The notes beneath the pieces are model-generated. The model was not told where the DNA came from. It did not search any database and worked only from the letters and a program-made list of their open reading frames with translations. A program made the position numbers and the translations under genes. This document shows, in pieces, positions 1 through 11,334 of a DNA stretch of 64,000 nucleotides. How positions within the stretch are numbered: position 1 is the stretch's first letter; each line of letters starts with the position of its first letter. Source of the stretch: Bradyrhizobium zhanjiangense (lineage in GTDB: Bacteria > Pseudomonadota > Alphaproteobacteria > Rhizobiales > Xanthobacteraceae); the NCBI RefSeq assembly GCF_004114935.1, contig NZ_CP022221.1, forward strand, positions 3,865,001-3,929,000, read 5' to 3'.

Positions 1-255
1 CTTGCACTCCTGGCGAGAAGCCACGTGGCGGAGGAGCTGCGTGCGGCCTCGATCGCGACGATCGCCGTGGGCGATCTTGCCGCGAACCAGGACATCGTCC
101 TTGTCACGCGTCGTGGCGGCTTTCTGAGCGCGGCCGCCGAGCGCCTGCTCGAGACCATCCGCCGCCACTATGCCGGGCTGGATGTCTCGACCACGCGGGA
201 CGCCAGAAAGCGGTCGCCGGCGCGCAAGGGAATTGCGCGCCGGCGACTCGCCTGA
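1..255 (+). CDS. LysR-family transcriptional regulator, C-terminal end (partial)
   Basis: The gene enters the window already open; 84 codons remain before the TGA at 253-255. The visible part (IVLVTRRGGFLSAAAERLLETI, then a basic Arg/Lys/Ala tail) looks like the last strand and helix of a LysR effector-binding domain. The DNA-binding domain lies outside the window, so the regulated genes and effector are unknown. The next gene is convergent and ends 5 bases downstream. Family assignment from so short a piece is moderately sure; the alternative is another periplasmic-binding-like fold. Confidence 0.55.
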   Translation, partial: LALLARSHVAEELRAASIATIAVGDLAANQDIVLVTRRGGFLSAAAERLLETIRRHYAGLDVSTTRDARKRSPARKGIARRRLA

Positions 256-260
256 ACCAG

Positions 261-584
261 TTACTTCCCGGCCTTCACCTCGGCGGCCGCCACCGCGATC
301 AGCTCGCTCATCTTGGCGCGAATCGCCTGCTCGGTGACGGCGACCTTCTTGGCGGCGAAATCGGCCATGACCTTGCGCAGGACGTCGCCATCGCCGGCCT
401 CCTCGAAATCGGCCGCGACCACCTCCTTGGCATAGGCGGTGGCGGCGTCACCGGTGATGCCGAGCTGTTCGGCCGCCCACAGGCCGAGCAGCCGGTTGCG
501 GCGGGCCTCCGCCTTGAATTTCTGCTCCTCGTCGAGGGCGAACTTCTTCTCGAAACCTTCCTCGCGCTTGTCGAACTCGCTCAT
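261..584 (-). CDS. DUF1476 / F1Fo-ATPase inhibitor zeta-subunit family
   Basis: A 107-residue, charged, helical protein starting MSEFDKREEGFEKKFALDEE, the typical opening of the DUF1476 family. In Paracoccus the founding member is the zeta subunit that binds F1 and blocks ATP hydrolysis; the same role here is inferred from family. The ATG at 584 is preferred over a TTG at 596 because the conserved N-terminus begins there. It lies convergent to the LysR fragment and divergent from purC. No membrane segment or signal peptide. Very common next to purC in Rhizobiales, so an ordinary chromosomal gene. Confidence 0.85.
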   Translation of the reverse strand: MSEFDKREEGFEKKFALDEEQKFKAEARRNRLLGLWAAEQLGITGDAATAYAKEVVAADFEEAGDGDVLRKVMADFAAKKVAVTEQAIRAKMSELIAVAAAEVKAGK

Positions 585-903
585 GCTTTGTTCCAAATCC
601 CTCTGAATGGAGTGGGAGCCTTCCGTTGCGGCGACCCGGCTGCATGCCTACATAGAGAGCAGAAATAGGCAAAACAACGGGCCGTTAAGCCGCAGGCAAG
701 ACGGTATAAGTTGGTGCCGGACGGCCGGATCGATTGTGCTTGGACAGCCAATCGGATAGGTTGCCTAAGGCTTGGTTCCCGTTCTGTTTCCAAGGATTCG
801 AGACGGGTTCCCAGCCGTTCACGGCAGCTCCGCTGTGGGTCCTAATCCTAGTCAACCGGAGCACACCAAATTCATGGATTTCAACAAAACACGGTACATC
901 CCA
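585..903. other. Intergenic region between the zeta-inhibitor gene and purC
   Basis: 319 bases between divergent genes. It must hold both promoters, but I find no -35/-10 pair good enough to name. An in-frame ATG at 873 could add ten residues to PurC. No RNA gene, repeat or conserved small ORF was recognised. Confidence 0.5.
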
Positions 904-1671
904 ATGAGCCGTCGGCGTCGCATTTATGAAGGCAAGGCAAAGGTTCTCTATGAAGGCCCGGAGCCCGGTACCCTGATCCAGCACTTCAAGGACGACGCCA
1001 CCGCATTCAATGCGAAAAAGCATCAGGTGATCGAGGGCAAGGGTGTCCTCAACAACCGGATCTCGGAGTACCTGTTTCAGCACCTCAACGACATCGGGGT
1101 GCCGACCCATTTCATCCGCCGCCTCAACATGCGCGAGCAGTTGATTCGCGAGGTCGAGATCGTGCCGCTGGAGGTGGTGGTGCGGAACGTTGCCGCCGGC
1201 TCGCTGTCGCAGCGCCTCGGCATCGAGGAGGGCACCCAGCTGCCCCGTTCGATCATCGAATTCTACTACAAGAACGACCAACTCAACGACCCCATGGTGT
1301 CGGAAGAGCACATCACCGCCTTCGGCTGGGCAACGCCGCAGGAGATCGACGACATCATGGCGCTCGCCATCCGCGTCAACGATTTCCTCACCGGCCTCTT
1401 CCTCGGCATCGGCATCCGCCTCGTCGATTTCAAGATGGAGTGCGGCCGCCTGTTCGAGAACGAGATGATGCGGATCATCGTCGCCGACGAGATCTCGCCG
1501 GACTCCTGCCGTCTGTGGGACATCAAGTCGAACGAGAAGCTCGACAAGGACCGCTTCCGCAGGGATCTCGGTGGCCTGCTCGAGGCCTATACCGAAGTCG
1601 CAAAGCGCCTCGGCATCCTCATGGAGAACGAGCGTCCGCAGGGCTCCGGCCCGGTGCTGGTGAAGAGCTGA
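904..1671 (+). CDS. purC: Phosphoribosylaminoimidazole-succinocarboxamide synthase (SAICAR synthetase)
   Basis: Catalyses ATP-dependent condensation of CAIR with aspartate in de novo purine synthesis, in the cytosol. 255 residues, normal for the bacterial short form. The N-terminus [17 protein letters not shown] carries the conserved YEGKAK nucleotide-binding loop; further on are the [12 protein letters not shown] motif (about residue 85), [19 protein letters not shown] and the [12 protein letters not shown] motif typical of the family. The ATG at 904 is chosen because the conserved start begins here; an upstream in-frame ATG at 873 is possible. purS follows after 15 bases, so the two are probably co-transcribed. 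Confidence 0.97.
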   Translation: MSRRRRIYEGKAKVLYEGPEPGTLIQHFKDDATAFNAKKHQVIEGKGVLNNRISEYLFQHLNDIGVPTHFIRRLNMREQLIREVEIVPLEVVVRNVAAGSLSQRLGIEEGTQLPRSIIEFYYKNDQLNDPMVSEEHITAFGWATPQEIDDIMALAIRVNDFLTGLFLGIGIRLVDFKMECGRLFENEMMRIIVADEISPDSCRLWDIKSNEKLDKDRFRRDLGGLLEAYTEVAKRLGILMENERPQGSGPVLVKS

Positions 1672-1686
1672 GAGAGGATCTTTGAC

Positions 1687-1926
1687 GTGAAGGCACGTGT
1701 CACCGTTACCCTGAAGACGGGCATCCTCGATCCGCAAGGCAAGGCCATCGAAGGCGCGCTGAAGTCGCTCGGCGTCGACGGCGTCGCCAGCGTCCGCCAG
1801 GGCAAGGTGTTCGACATCGAGCTCGCCGGCGCCGACAAGACCAAGGCGGAAGCCGTGCTGAAGGAAGCCGCTGACAAGCTGCTGGCGAACACCGTGATCG
1901 AGAATTATCGGGTCGAGATCGTCTAA
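1687..1926 (+). CDS. purS: Phosphoribosylformylglycinamidine synthase subunit PurS
   Basis: 79-residue small subunit that bridges PurL and the glutaminase PurQ in the three-part FGAM synthase of most bacteria, helping to channel ammonia. The sequence begins MKARVTVTLKTGILDPQGKA and ends NTVIENYRVEIV, both characteristic. The start is GTG at 1687 behind a GAGAGGA Shine-Dalgarno. It follows purC by 15 bases; purQ starts 1.2 kb on, after a divergent corA gene, so the complex is not encoded as one unbroken operon. Confidence 0.96.
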   Translation: MKARVTVTLKTGILDPQGKAIEGALKSLGVDGVASVRQGKVFDIELAGADKTKAEAVLKEAADKLLANTVIENYRVEIV

Positions 1927-1938
1927 CGCGCGGGCGGC

Positions 1939-2955
1939 TTACAGCCACCCTGCACGACGGAATCGCCAGTACAGCGCGCCGCATGCCGTCAGCATCACGC
2001 CGAGCAGCATGTAATAGCCGTACTCCCATTCCAGCTCCGGCATGTGCTTGAAGTTCATGCCGTAGATGCCGGCGAGTGCGGTCGGGATCGCGATGATCGC
2101 GAGCCAGGAAGCGAGCTTCTTGGACACCGCCGTCTCCTGAGCCTGGCCGACCAGCAGGCTCGCCTCGAAGGCAAAGGCCAGCACCTCGCGCATGGAATCG
2201 ATCCGCTCCTGGATGTTGCGGACGTGGTCGGTGACGTCGCGGAACAGTGGCTGCATGGCCTGCCGCACCATCGACAGCTCGTCATGCTCCAGCCGGCGGC
2301 AGACCTCCACCAGCGGTCCGATTGCGTTGCGGAGCCGCAGGAGGTCGCGGCGCAGCATATAGAGCCGCTCGATCTGCGCCTTGGTGATCGCGTGCGCGAG
2401 CACGTCGTCCTCGATCTCCTCGATCTCCTCGTGAATGCTCTCCAGCACGGGCGAGTAATTGTCGACGATGAAATCGAGAATGGCGTACAGGATGTAGTCC
2501 TCGCCGCGGGCGAGCGCCCGCGGGCAGCTTTCGCAGCGTTCGCGCACCGGTGTGTAGGATGTCGAAGCGCCGTGGCGCACCGAGACCAGATAGCCATCGC
2601 CAACGAAAATGTGCGTTTCGCCGAAGGCGATCCGGCCTTCGACCAGTTGCGCGGTGCGCGCAACGATGAACAGAGCCTCGCCGTACTGCTCGATCTTGGG
2701 CCGCTGATGGGCGTGGTTGGCGTCCTCGATCGCGAGCTCGTGCAAATCGAACTGCTTCTGCACCGCGCCGAGCAGCGCCATGTCCGGCTCGTGCAGGCCG
2801 ATCCAGACCACATGGCCGGGCTTGGCCCGCCAGCTCGAGGCCTCGCTGATGGCGATATTGGCGACGCGCCGGCCGTCGACATAGGCGCCGGCAGCGACGA
2901 CGCCCTCGGTGGGCACCGGCTCGGAGGGGGATGCGGACAGCGACGGGATATTCAT
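1939..2955 (-). CDS. corA: CorA-family magnesium/cobalt (or zinc) transporter
   Basis: A 338-residue inner-membrane protein. A long cytoplasmic N-terminal domain with charged stalk helices is followed by two C-terminal membrane segments. The signature YGMNF sits at the end of the first (LASWLAIIAIPTALAGIYGMNF), the selectivity motif of CorA channels. Between the segments the loop reads MPELEWEYG, as expected. The ATG at 2955 is preferred to one at 2973. Substrate may be Mg2+ or, as for ZntB relatives, Zn2+; sequence alone does not decide. It is inserted on the opposite strand between purS and purQ. Confidence 0.9.
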   Translation of the reverse strand: MNIPSLSASPSEPVPTEGVVAAGAYVDGRRVANIAISEASSWRAKPGHVVWIGLHEPDMALLGAVQKQFDLHELAIEDANHAHQRPKIEQYGEALFIVARTAQLVEGRIAFGETHIFVGDGYLVSVRHGASTSYTPVRERCESCPRALARGEDYILYAILDFIVDNYSPVLESIHEEIEEIEDDVLAHAITKAQIERLYMLRRDLLRLRNAIGPLVEVCRRLEHDELSMVRQAMQPLFRDVTDHVRNIQERIDSMREVLAFAFEASLLVGQAQETAVSKKLASWLAIIAIPTALAGIYGMNFKHMPELEWEYGYYMLLGVMLTACGALYWRFRRAGWL

Positions 2956-3124
2956 GGCTTCAATCCCGGGCAAATCGAGCGGTCAGACTGCGTGCGACCA
3001 GAGCCTGTGTACAAGGCCGTTTGCCGAGGCTAGCACTGGTAAAATCCCCGTCAAATGGTTATGTCTCTTGGCGAATTGGCCCCTCCGTGCCACCCCGATT
3101 CCAGCCACCGTCGGAACTTAAGCC

Positions 3125-3826
3125 ATGAAAGCCGCCATCCTCGTCTTTCCCGGAATCAATCGCGACCGCGACATGGCGCGTGCCTTGAGGCTGATCTCCG
3201 GCAGCGAGCCCGCAATGGTGTGGCACGCCGAGACCTCGCTGCCTGCCGGCACCGACCTCGTGGTGGTGCCGGGTGGCTTCTCCTATGGCGATTACCTGCG
3301 CTGCGGCGCGATTGCGGCGCGGGCGCCGGTGATGGACGCGGTGCGCGACTATGCGGCCAAGGGCGGCCTCGTGCTCGGCGTCTGCAACGGTTTCCAGATC
3401 CTCTGCGAGTCCGGCCTGTTGCCGGGCGTCCTGATGCGCAATGCGCGGCTGAAATTCATCTGCCACGACGTGCATCTGCGGGTCGAGCGTTCCGACACGC
3501 CGTTCACCCGCGGCTACAATGCCGGGCAGGTGATCCGCGTGCCCGTCGCCCACGGCGAGGGCAATTACGAGGCGGATGAAGAGACCATCAAGCGGCTCGA
3601 AGGCGAGGGGCGGGTGCTCTATCGCTACTGTTCTGCCGAGGGCGTGGTTGATGAGACCCATAACATCAACGGCGCGGCGCATTCGATCGCCGGCATCGTC
3701 AACGACAAGGGCAACGTGCTCGGCATGATGCCGCATCCTGAAAACCACGTCGAAGACATCATGGGCTGCACCGACGGCCGCGGCCTGTTCGCCGGCCTGG
3801 TCCAGCATCTGGAAAAAGCCGCGTGA
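3125..3826 (+). CDS. purQ: Phosphoribosylformylglycinamidine synthase glutaminase subunit PurQ
   Basis: 233-residue class I glutamine amidotransferase that supplies ammonia to PurL for FGAM formation. The nucleophile elbow GVCNGFQ places the catalytic Cys at residue 87, and the His/Glu pair is in MMPHPENH (about residues 204 and 206). [17 protein letters not shown] is the conserved oxyanion-side motif. It starts at ATG 3125 and ends with TGA overlapping by four bases the start of the following solute-binding gene, so translation of the two may be coupled although their functions are unrelated. Confidence 0.97.
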   Translation: MKAAILVFPGINRDRDMARALRLISGSEPAMVWHAETSLPAGTDLVVVPGGFSYGDYLRCGAIAARAPVMDAVRDYAAKGGLVLGVCNGFQILCESGLLPGVLMRNARLKFICHDVHLRVERSDTPFTRGYNAGQVIRVPVAHGEGNYEADEETIKRLEGEGRVLYRYCSAEGVVDETHNINGAAHSIAGIVNDKGNVLGMMPHPENHVEDIMGCTDGRGLFAGLVQHLEKAA

Positions 3827-4797
3827 TCTCGTTCATGCTGAAGCGGTCGCTCGCCGCGCTCGCGGCGCTGTCGTTCGCGACCGTTGCGTTCGCGCAGGAT
3901 TATCCCAAACGTCCTGTTACCATGATCGTGCCGTTCGCGGCCGGCGGCACCTCGGACGTGATCGCGCGAACCGTCGCCGAGCAGATGGGCATCGCGCTCG
4001 GCCAGACCATCGTGATCGAGAACGTCGCCGGCGCCGGCGGTTCGACCGCGCTGGCACGCGCCTCTCGCGCCGAGCCCGACGGCTACACCATCGCGATCGG
4101 CAATGCCGGCACCAATGCCGCGACCTACACGATCTATCCAAAACTGCCGTTCACGCCGGACTCGTTCGTGCCGATCGCCATGGTCGCGAAGACGTTCGGC
4201 ATCATCGGCGTGCGCAAGGATTTTCCGGCGAAGGACCTGAAGGAGTTCATCGCCTACGCCAAGGCCAATCCGGGCAAGATCAATCTCGGCCATGCCGGCG
4301 TCGGCTCGTCGAACTATTTGATCTGCAAGAGCTTCGTCACCGCCGCCGGGATCGACGCGACGCTGGTCGGCTATCGCGGCGCCGCGCCCGCGCTGACCGA
4401 TGCGGTCGGCAGTCAGATCGACGGCGTCTGCGATGCGGCCGCCTCCGTCTCTCAGGCGATCAACGAGAAGCTGGTGAAGGGCCTCGTGGTCGGCTCCACC
4501 GTGCGGCTCGCGACGCTGCCGGATCTGCCGACGTCGGCCGAAGCCGGGCTGCCCGAGTTCGAGGCGCAGGGCTGGAACGGCCTGTTTGCGCCCAAGGGCA
4601 CCCCGCCGGCCGTCATCGCCAAGCTCAACGCCGCCGCGCGCACGGCGGTGGAAACCGACGCGGTGAAGAAGCGCTTTGCCGACCTCTCGACCGTTGCGCC
4701 CGACCCCGACGAGCACACGCCCGAGGTGCTGCGAAAGCTCGTGACGCGCGACGTCGAGAAGTACCGGAAGATGCTGGCGGACGACGCCAAGCAATAG
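3823..4797 (+). CDS. Bug-family (TctC-like) tripartite tricarboxylate transporter binding protein
   Basis: 324-residue periplasmic solute-binding protein. An N-terminal signal peptide ([21 protein letters not shown]) is followed by [20 protein letters not shown], the hallmark of the Bug/TctC family that binds carboxylates, amino acids or aromatic acids. The first start is GTG at 3823, sharing GTGA with the purQ stop; the ATG at 3835 gives a more usual signal peptide and may be the true start. No TctA/TctB membrane partners are nearby, which is common for the greatly expanded Bug family in Bradyrhizobium and Bordetella. Ligand unknown. Confidence 0.9.
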   Translation: MISFMLKRSLAALAALSFATVAFAQDYPKRPVTMIVPFAAGGTSDVIARTVAEQMGIALGQTIVIENVAGAGGSTALARASRAEPDGYTIAIGNAGTNAATYTIYPKLPFTPDSFVPIAMVAKTFGIIGVRKDFPAKDLKEFIAYAKANPGKINLGHAGVGSSNYLICKSFVTAAGIDATLVGYRGAAPALTDAVGSQIDGVCDAAASVSQAINEKLVKGLVVGSTVRLATLPDLPTSAEAGLPEFEAQGWNGLFAPKGTPPAVIAKLNAAARTAVETDAVKKRFADLSTVAPDPDEHTPEVLRKLVTRDVEKYRKMLADDAKQ

Positions 4798-5054
4798 CTT
4801 CATTCGGCTGCGATTTCACGAACTTGCATCGCGTTTGAGGCGACTGACCCTCGTCGCAACGCTGGACGATCTCCAGAAGCAATGGCCGGACTTCGATTCC
4901 GCCGACGCGCATCTGCTCTACGCCCGCGCCTGAAATGGGAGGACGTGGAGTACGACCCAAATAGTCTAGCCGTGCGGGTGCGCCGCGAGATGGAAGCGGG
5001 CTTCCGGCAGCCGAACGTGGCTGCTTGATTGACGCTCGCAAAAAGCGCTTCACG

Positions 5055-6020
5055 CTATCGTAGCTTCAGCCGCTCCGCCGGCACTGTCATGGCCGCAACG
5101 CCGGCCATGACCAGCAGCAGCCCCAGCGCCAGGTTCGACGGCACGTTCTCGCCGAGCAGCAGCACGGAGAGGCCGACGCCGATCGGGATGCGCAAATAGC
5201 CTTGCGCGTTGGTGGTCAGCGTGCCGAGCCGGGCGAGGCAGACGTAGAACAGCATCAAGCCCAATGCGCTCGACACGATGCCCATGACGATGGTGGCGAT
5301 GATCGCGGTCGGCGTCGGGTGCAGCGTCCAGGGCTGATCGATGACAAGCGAGGGCGGCAGCAGGATGATGCCGCCGAACAGCAACGAGCCCGCCGCCACC
5401 ACCATCGGGTCGTAGTCGGACAGCCTGAGGCCGAAGATCGTGGCGCAGGCAAAGGAGATGGTGGCGAGCAAGATCGCGATCTCCGCGACGATCTCGCTGC
5501 CAAAGCCGCGTAGCGCATCGAGGCCGACGATGAGAATCGTGCCGGCAAGGCCCAGGATCGCGCCCGCGAGCTTGAGCAGCGTTGCCGGTTCGTGCCGTGT
5601 GATCAGCGAGGTGATGAGGAAGGCGAAGATCGGCGTCGTCGACGCCAGCACCACCGTGTTCGATGCCGGCACGTATTGCTGCGACCAGGTGATGATCAGG
5701 AAGGGGAAGGTCGAGTTGATCAATTGCTGGGTCGCGAACAGCTTCCAGGCCTTGGCGTCGGTCGGGATCGTGACGCCGCGCATCCACAGGATCGCGAACA
5801 GGAACGCGGCCGCGATCAGCGAGCGCGCCGCGATGAAGGTGATGGGCGGAATCGTGTCCAGCGCCAGCTTGGCCAGCGGATAGGTCGAGCTCCAGCAGCA
5901 GGCGAGCGCGAACAGCAACGCATAGTCGCGCCAGTTGCGCGCGCCGGTGGCGGCCATGGACGGCGACGGCGTTGATGCGGACGCCATCGCGCGACCCGCC
6001 TCAGATGTGCTCTGCGGCAC
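5055..6020 (-). CDS. EamA/DMT-superfamily exporter
   Basis: 321 residues with ten hydrophobic segments in two EamA repeats; the first begins LLFALACCWSSTYPLAKLAL with the usual W-S/G-x-x-Y/F pattern, and a second repeat starts near FACATIFGLRLSDYDPM. Probably an inner-membrane drug/metabolite exporter with unknown substrate. Two starts are plausible: GTG 6020 with AGGAA upstream, and ATG 5987 with GAGG upstream. It converges with the solute-binding gene across a 257-base gap that holds no convincing gene. Confidence 0.85.
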   Translation of the reverse strand: MPQSTSEAGRAMASASTPSPSMAATGARNWRDYALLFALACCWSSTYPLAKLALDTIPPITFIAARSLIAAAFLFAILWMRGVTIPTDAKAWKLFATQQLINSTFPFLIITWSQQYVPASNTVVLASTTPIFAFLITSLITRHEPATLLKLAGAILGLAGTILIVGLDALRGFGSEIVAEIAILLATISFACATIFGLRLSDYDPMVVAAGSLLFGGIILLPPSLVIDQPWTLHPTPTAIIATIVMGIVSSALGLMLFYVCLARLGTLTTNAQGYLRIPIGVGLSVLLLGENVPSNLALGLLLVMAGVAAMTVPAERLKLR

Positions 6021-6095
6021 CTTGTTCCTGCTCCCCGGCGCACAAGCGCTTGGTGCAACTCTGGGCGAGGGGGCGTGAAAAGGGAAGGCGTCGAG

Positions 6096-6575
6096 CTATG
6101 CGTTTGGCTGGGGCTGCGGCTTCCGCTTCATCCGCTTGATCGTGCCGGAAAAGGTGAGCAGCAGCCGCTCGCCGGACATCATCTTGCCGCGCAGGAAGAT
6201 CAGCGAGCCGCCGGCGCGGCTGACCTCGCCGGTGCATTCGATCAGCTCGCCCTCCCGCGCCGCGTCGAGGAATTCGCAGGCAAAGTTGGTCGTCACCGCC
6301 CGGCTGTCCAGGACGTGGGTGGCGATCGCGAACAGGGAGTAGTCGGCAAAGGCCATGTAGCAGCCGCCATGGACGTTGCCGGAGCCGTTGAGGTGCTTCT
6401 TTTCGACCCGGAAGGCGCTGCGGACGCCGCCGTCCGCCTCGATCCGGTGCCAGAAGGGGCCGACATGGGACTCAAAACTGTCCCGAATCCAGGTCCGCCA
6501 GCCCTTAAATTCTCCCTCGGTGGCGACATGGAGGTCGGGGCGGCGGGGAGCGGGCGCTTTGGTCAATTCGTGCAA
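6096..6575 (-). CDS. PaaI-type hot-dog thioesterase
   Basis: About 159 residues with the hot-dog core: NGSGNVHGGCYMAFADYSLFA carries the HGG-x-x-x-x-x-x-D pattern of acyl-CoA thioesterases of the PaaI/4HBT group, followed by a strand-rich C-terminal half (TNFACEFL, LIECTGEVSRAGGSLIFLRGKMM). It probably hydrolyses an acyl-CoA in the cytosol; substrate unknown. The start is uncertain: an in-frame TGA lies just upstream and no ATG is available, so TTG 6575 or an internal GTG near 6524 are the choices. Divergent from purL. Confidence 0.8.
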   Translation of the reverse strand: MHELTKAPAPRRPDLHVATEGEFKGWRTWIRDSFESHVGPFWHRIEADGGVRSAFRVEKKHLNGSGNVHGGCYMAFADYSLFAIATHVLDSRAVTTNFACEFLDAAREGELIECTGEVSRAGGSLIFLRGKMMSGERLLLTFSGTIKRMKRKPQPQPNA

Positions 6576-6759
6576 GGAAATGGGCCTTCAATTGCGGGTC
6601 TTTAGCCCTTAAATCCGATCCGTCCGCGCCGTGCAATTCCTGTTCCCGCGGGGCCCCCGCCGCAAAACGTGGGACAGCGGGAAAATGCGCCATAAAGGGC
6701 TTTTCCAAGCCCTCCGATGTTCCTAAGAACGGCCAAAGCCCGCCGAAAGCCCCGAATCC

Positions 6760-8970
<2,211 letters not shown>

Positions 8971-8987
8971 GCCGTTCCCCCGCTCTC

Positions 8988-9082
8988 CGTCATTGCGAGG
9001 AGCAAAGCGACGAAGCAATCCAGACGGTTTCCGCGGAGGGACTCTGGATTGCTTCGTCGCAAGGGGCTCCTCGCAATGACGA
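8988..9082. repeat. Large imperfect palindrome, family A (CGTCATTGCGAGG...)
   Basis: The left arm CGTCATTGCGAGGAGC...CGAAGCAATCCAG is mirrored by CTGGATTGCTTCGTCGC...CTCCTCGCAATGACG about 15 bases away, giving a 95-base hairpin. The same sequence recurs at 55731-55817, so it is a dispersed element. It lies directly after purL and could stabilise the purL transcript 3' end or help terminate it. Confidence 0.85.
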
Positions 9083-9113
9083 GTTGAGAGACCTTGGCCT
9101 CACGATAAGTCCC

Positions 9114-9149
9114 GTAGCCCGGATGGAGCGTGCGCTCCATCCGGGCTAC
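9114..9149. repeat. Perfect 17-bp-arm palindrome, family B (GTAGCCCGGATG...)
   Basis: GTAGCCCGGATGGAGCG and its exact reverse complement are separated by two bases (TG), with the right arm at 9133-9149. The core GTAGCCCGGATG recurs at 30617. It sits between the convergent purL and acyltransferase genes and would form a strong hairpin in either transcript, though no T-run follows. Confidence 0.85.
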
Positions 9150-9153
9150 TGGG

Positions 9154-10344
9154 TCACAGCACCTTCGTTGCCCCGGGGATCTGGCGCAAGGCGCGCGTTA
9201 GCGCCCAACTGAACGCGACTGTCAGCACGAACCCGATCGTCGCCTTGACGATCGCTGGCAGCTCATAATCAAACAGCCAGTATTGCAGCCAAAGCGCGAT
9301 CGGGTAGTGCACCAAAAACATGCCGTAGGCGTCCGACTGCATCGGATCGAGTAGCTTTGCTGAGCCTGATTGTCTGAACCTCTGGAAAAAGGCCAGGATT
9401 AAAAACATGATAGCCACGCTGAAGACAGCGAAGCAGATGGCATAGAGCCCCTCATACCAGTTCGGCAGCGGCGACGGATTTCCCAGTATTTCGCGCTTGA
9501 TGAAGATCAGCCCCCAGAGCAGGCAATACGGAATGATCGTCAAGACCATCCAGTCCCAGCTGACCTTCGCCATCCGGCCGTCTGCCGCGAGCAGGCCGCG
9601 ATCCATATTCGCGACGCCAATGCCGGCACCGAAAAAGAAGTAGCTCGCATAGAGCATCACACGCCCGTGCTGCACCGAGAACGGCCCGAACTCGAACCAG
9701 TTGCCTGGACCATAATACATCAGCCCGGGAACATAGAACGCTGCGGTGACGGCAAGCATGACCGCGAAGAACACGGCGGGCCGACGGCGACCGTGCAGCG
9801 AGAGGCGGTTGATCGGATCGAGCAGGGTGGGTGACAGCCGATGCAATATGCAGGCGACCACGTCGAATCCGAGCAGGACCCAAAGGAACCAGATCGGCCC
9901 GCTCGGCCACGGGCCCTTCGTGATCATATTCCACCAATATTCCGAAAAGCCGATCTCGGGATGGTGTCTGAGCGAGATGGCGTAATAGGCGAGCGGAATG
10001 ATCGTGAATGCGCAGATCACGAACGGCAGGCCAAGCCGAAGCAGGCGATCGGCCAAATAGTTCAGCGGTCCCTTGCGGGCGATGCCCGACCACGCAAACA
10101 AGCCCGACAGGAAGAAGAACATCGCCATGAAGAAGCTGTCGGTGGCGAGCACGATCATGTCGAAGCCGAAGAAGAATTTCGGGTCGGTATGACCGAAGTA
10201 AGTATAGGGGATGACGGCATGGTGCAGCAGCACCACCAGCGTCAGGAAGGTACGGGCACGATCGAGCGACAAATTGCGCGTCTTGGCCTTGGGTGCGGCA
10301 TGTGCCTCTGCGCCGATCGTCGCCGAATGTGACATCGTCATCAT
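9154..10344 (-). CDS. Acyltransferase-3 family integral membrane protein
   Basis: About 396 residues with ten or so membrane segments. The N-terminal RNLSLDRARTFLTLVVLLHHAVIPY carries the R/D...HH arrangement of acyltransferase-3 (OafB/NodX-like) enzymes, and SFFMAMFFFLSGLFAW is the next conserved segment. Family members transfer acetyl or succinyl groups to cell-surface sugars from cytoplasmic acyl-CoA; the acceptor here cannot be predicted. ATG 10344 is preferred to an upstream start at 10401. No glycan genes are adjacent. Confidence 0.85.
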   Translation of the reverse strand: MMTMSHSATIGAEAHAAPKAKTRNLSLDRARTFLTLVVLLHHAVIPYTYFGHTDPKFFFGFDMIVLATDSFFMAMFFFLSGLFAWSGIARKGPLNYLADRLLRLGLPFVICAFTIIPLAYYAISLRHHPEIGFSEYWWNMITKGPWPSGPIWFLWVLLGFDVVACILHRLSPTLLDPINRLSLHGRRRPAVFFAVMLAVTAAFYVPGLMYYGPGNWFEFGPFSVQHGRVMLYASYFFFGAGIGVANMDRGLLAADGRMAKVSWDWMVLTIIPYCLLWGLIFIKREILGNPSPLPNWYEGLYAICFAVFSVAIMFLILAFFQRFRQSGSAKLLDPMQSDAYGMFLVHYPIALWLQYWLFDYELPAIVKATIGFVLTVAFSWALTRALRQIPGATKVL

Positions 10345-10520
10345 GATTGCCCCGCGCTCCCGCCCCGGCTGGACTGTGCCGCCGGGAACCTGATTCAGCA
10401 AGGGCCGTTTGGGTCGCTCTTCAGTCCCCGGACCCCTTAGGAACCAGTTCCGCGTAACGAAGTTAGGGTTCGCGAAAAGAGCGTGAGGCCGCGAGGGGCG
10501 GCACCAATTCGGAGCTGGCG

Positions 10521-10694
10521 ATGACGATCCTGAAGTGGGCGCTGATCTTCTTACTCGTTTCGATCGTGGCCGGTGTGCTCGGCTTCACCGGCATTTCGGC
10601 CGCCTCCGCCGATATCGCCCGCTTCCTGTTCTACGTCTTCGTCGTGATCTTCCTGGTGCTGCTGATCCTGGGGCTCACGATCTTCAGGGCTTAG
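10521..10694 (+). CDS. DUF1328 small membrane protein
   Basis: A 57-residue protein, [19 protein letters not shown] to [14 protein letters not shown], with two membrane segments. It matches the DUF1328 (YtjA-like) family of small inner-membrane proteins, whose function is not known. GGAG at 10511 stands six bases before the ATG. It is transcribed away from the acyltransferase gene and followed by a repeat. Confidence 0.85.
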   Translation: MTILKWALIFLLVSIVAGVLGFTGISAASADIARFLFYVFVVIFLVLLILGLTIFRA

Positions 10695-10710
10695 CTTAGG
10701 TTCGTGTCAG

Positions 10711-10791
10711 CACCAGACCCGGAATCTCGAGATTCTCAGGTGCGCAACTGCGCACCAGGGTTCGGTCCTGCGGACCGCCCCGGAATGACGG
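10711..10791. repeat. Dispersed GC-rich repeat, family C (ends CCCCGGAATGACG)
   Basis: An 81-base stretch containing GGAATCTCGAGATTC, GGTGCGCAACTGCGCACC and GGTCCTGCGGACC, three nested palindromes, and ending CCCCGGAATGACG. The same right end and the GTGCGCAATTG...CACC core occur at 61083-61214. It separates the DUF1328 and convergent DUF427 genes. Confidence 0.7.
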
Positions 10792-10800
10792 CATCCAAAA

Positions 10801-11160
10801 CTACCCCACTTCCTCGATCTTCACCTTGTCCGGATAGAAGGCCAGATGGCCGGAAATCTCCGTCATCGCGGGGAAGGGCGTCTCGTAGGTCCAGATCGCG
10901 TTGTCCAGCGTCTTGCCGTCGGTTTTGACGCTGTAATAGTTCGCATCGCCCTTGTACGGACAATGGGTGACGCGGTCGGTGCGCTCGAGCAGGGCCATGT
11001 TGGTGTCCTCCCGTGGCACATATTGCACCGCCGGATATTTGGCCTCCTTCAAGGTCAGCGCTTTGCTGGTCTCGGCGATCACGATGTCGCCGGCCGTGAC
11101 GCGGACGCGCCGGGGATTTTGGGTGATGGTGATGGGATGGTCGGGCCCTGGAAGCTTCAT
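10801..11160 (-). CDS. DUF427 family protein
   Basis: 119 residues, a single DUF427 beta-rich domain. The conserved features are IVIAETSKALTLKEAKYPAVQYVPREDT, then RTDRVTHCPYKGDANYYSV with its CPYKG motif, and a final AIWTYETPFPAM. The biochemical role of the family is unknown. No signal peptide, so cytosolic. It converges with the DUF1328 gene and is divergent from bolA. Confidence 0.85.
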   Translation of the reverse strand: MKLPGPDHPITITQNPRRVRVTAGDIVIAETSKALTLKEAKYPAVQYVPREDTNMALLERTDRVTHCPYKGDANYYSVKTDGKTLDNAIWTYETPFPAMTEISGHLAFYPDKVKIEEVG

Positions 11161-11334
11161 GATGTCACGCCTTTTCGATCAACCTGCCGCGCGCGGCACT
11201 TTGTCGTGCCTTCCTGTCGGGATCAGGGATATAGTGCCTGAGTGCGTGACGGTGAAGGCCGTTCACGCTAAGTTTGGCCGTGCCGGTGAGGGGACCCCGG
11301 CAAGCGATTCGAGACCAGAAGGAGCGAGACCAGA

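Noticed and set aside
4798..5054. Short coding-like stretches (QKQWPDFDSADAHLLYARA and KWEDVEYDPNSLAVRVRRE) between the Bug and DMT genes
   Set aside because: They are in different frames, have no start with a ribosome site and match no family I know. At most a gene remnant.
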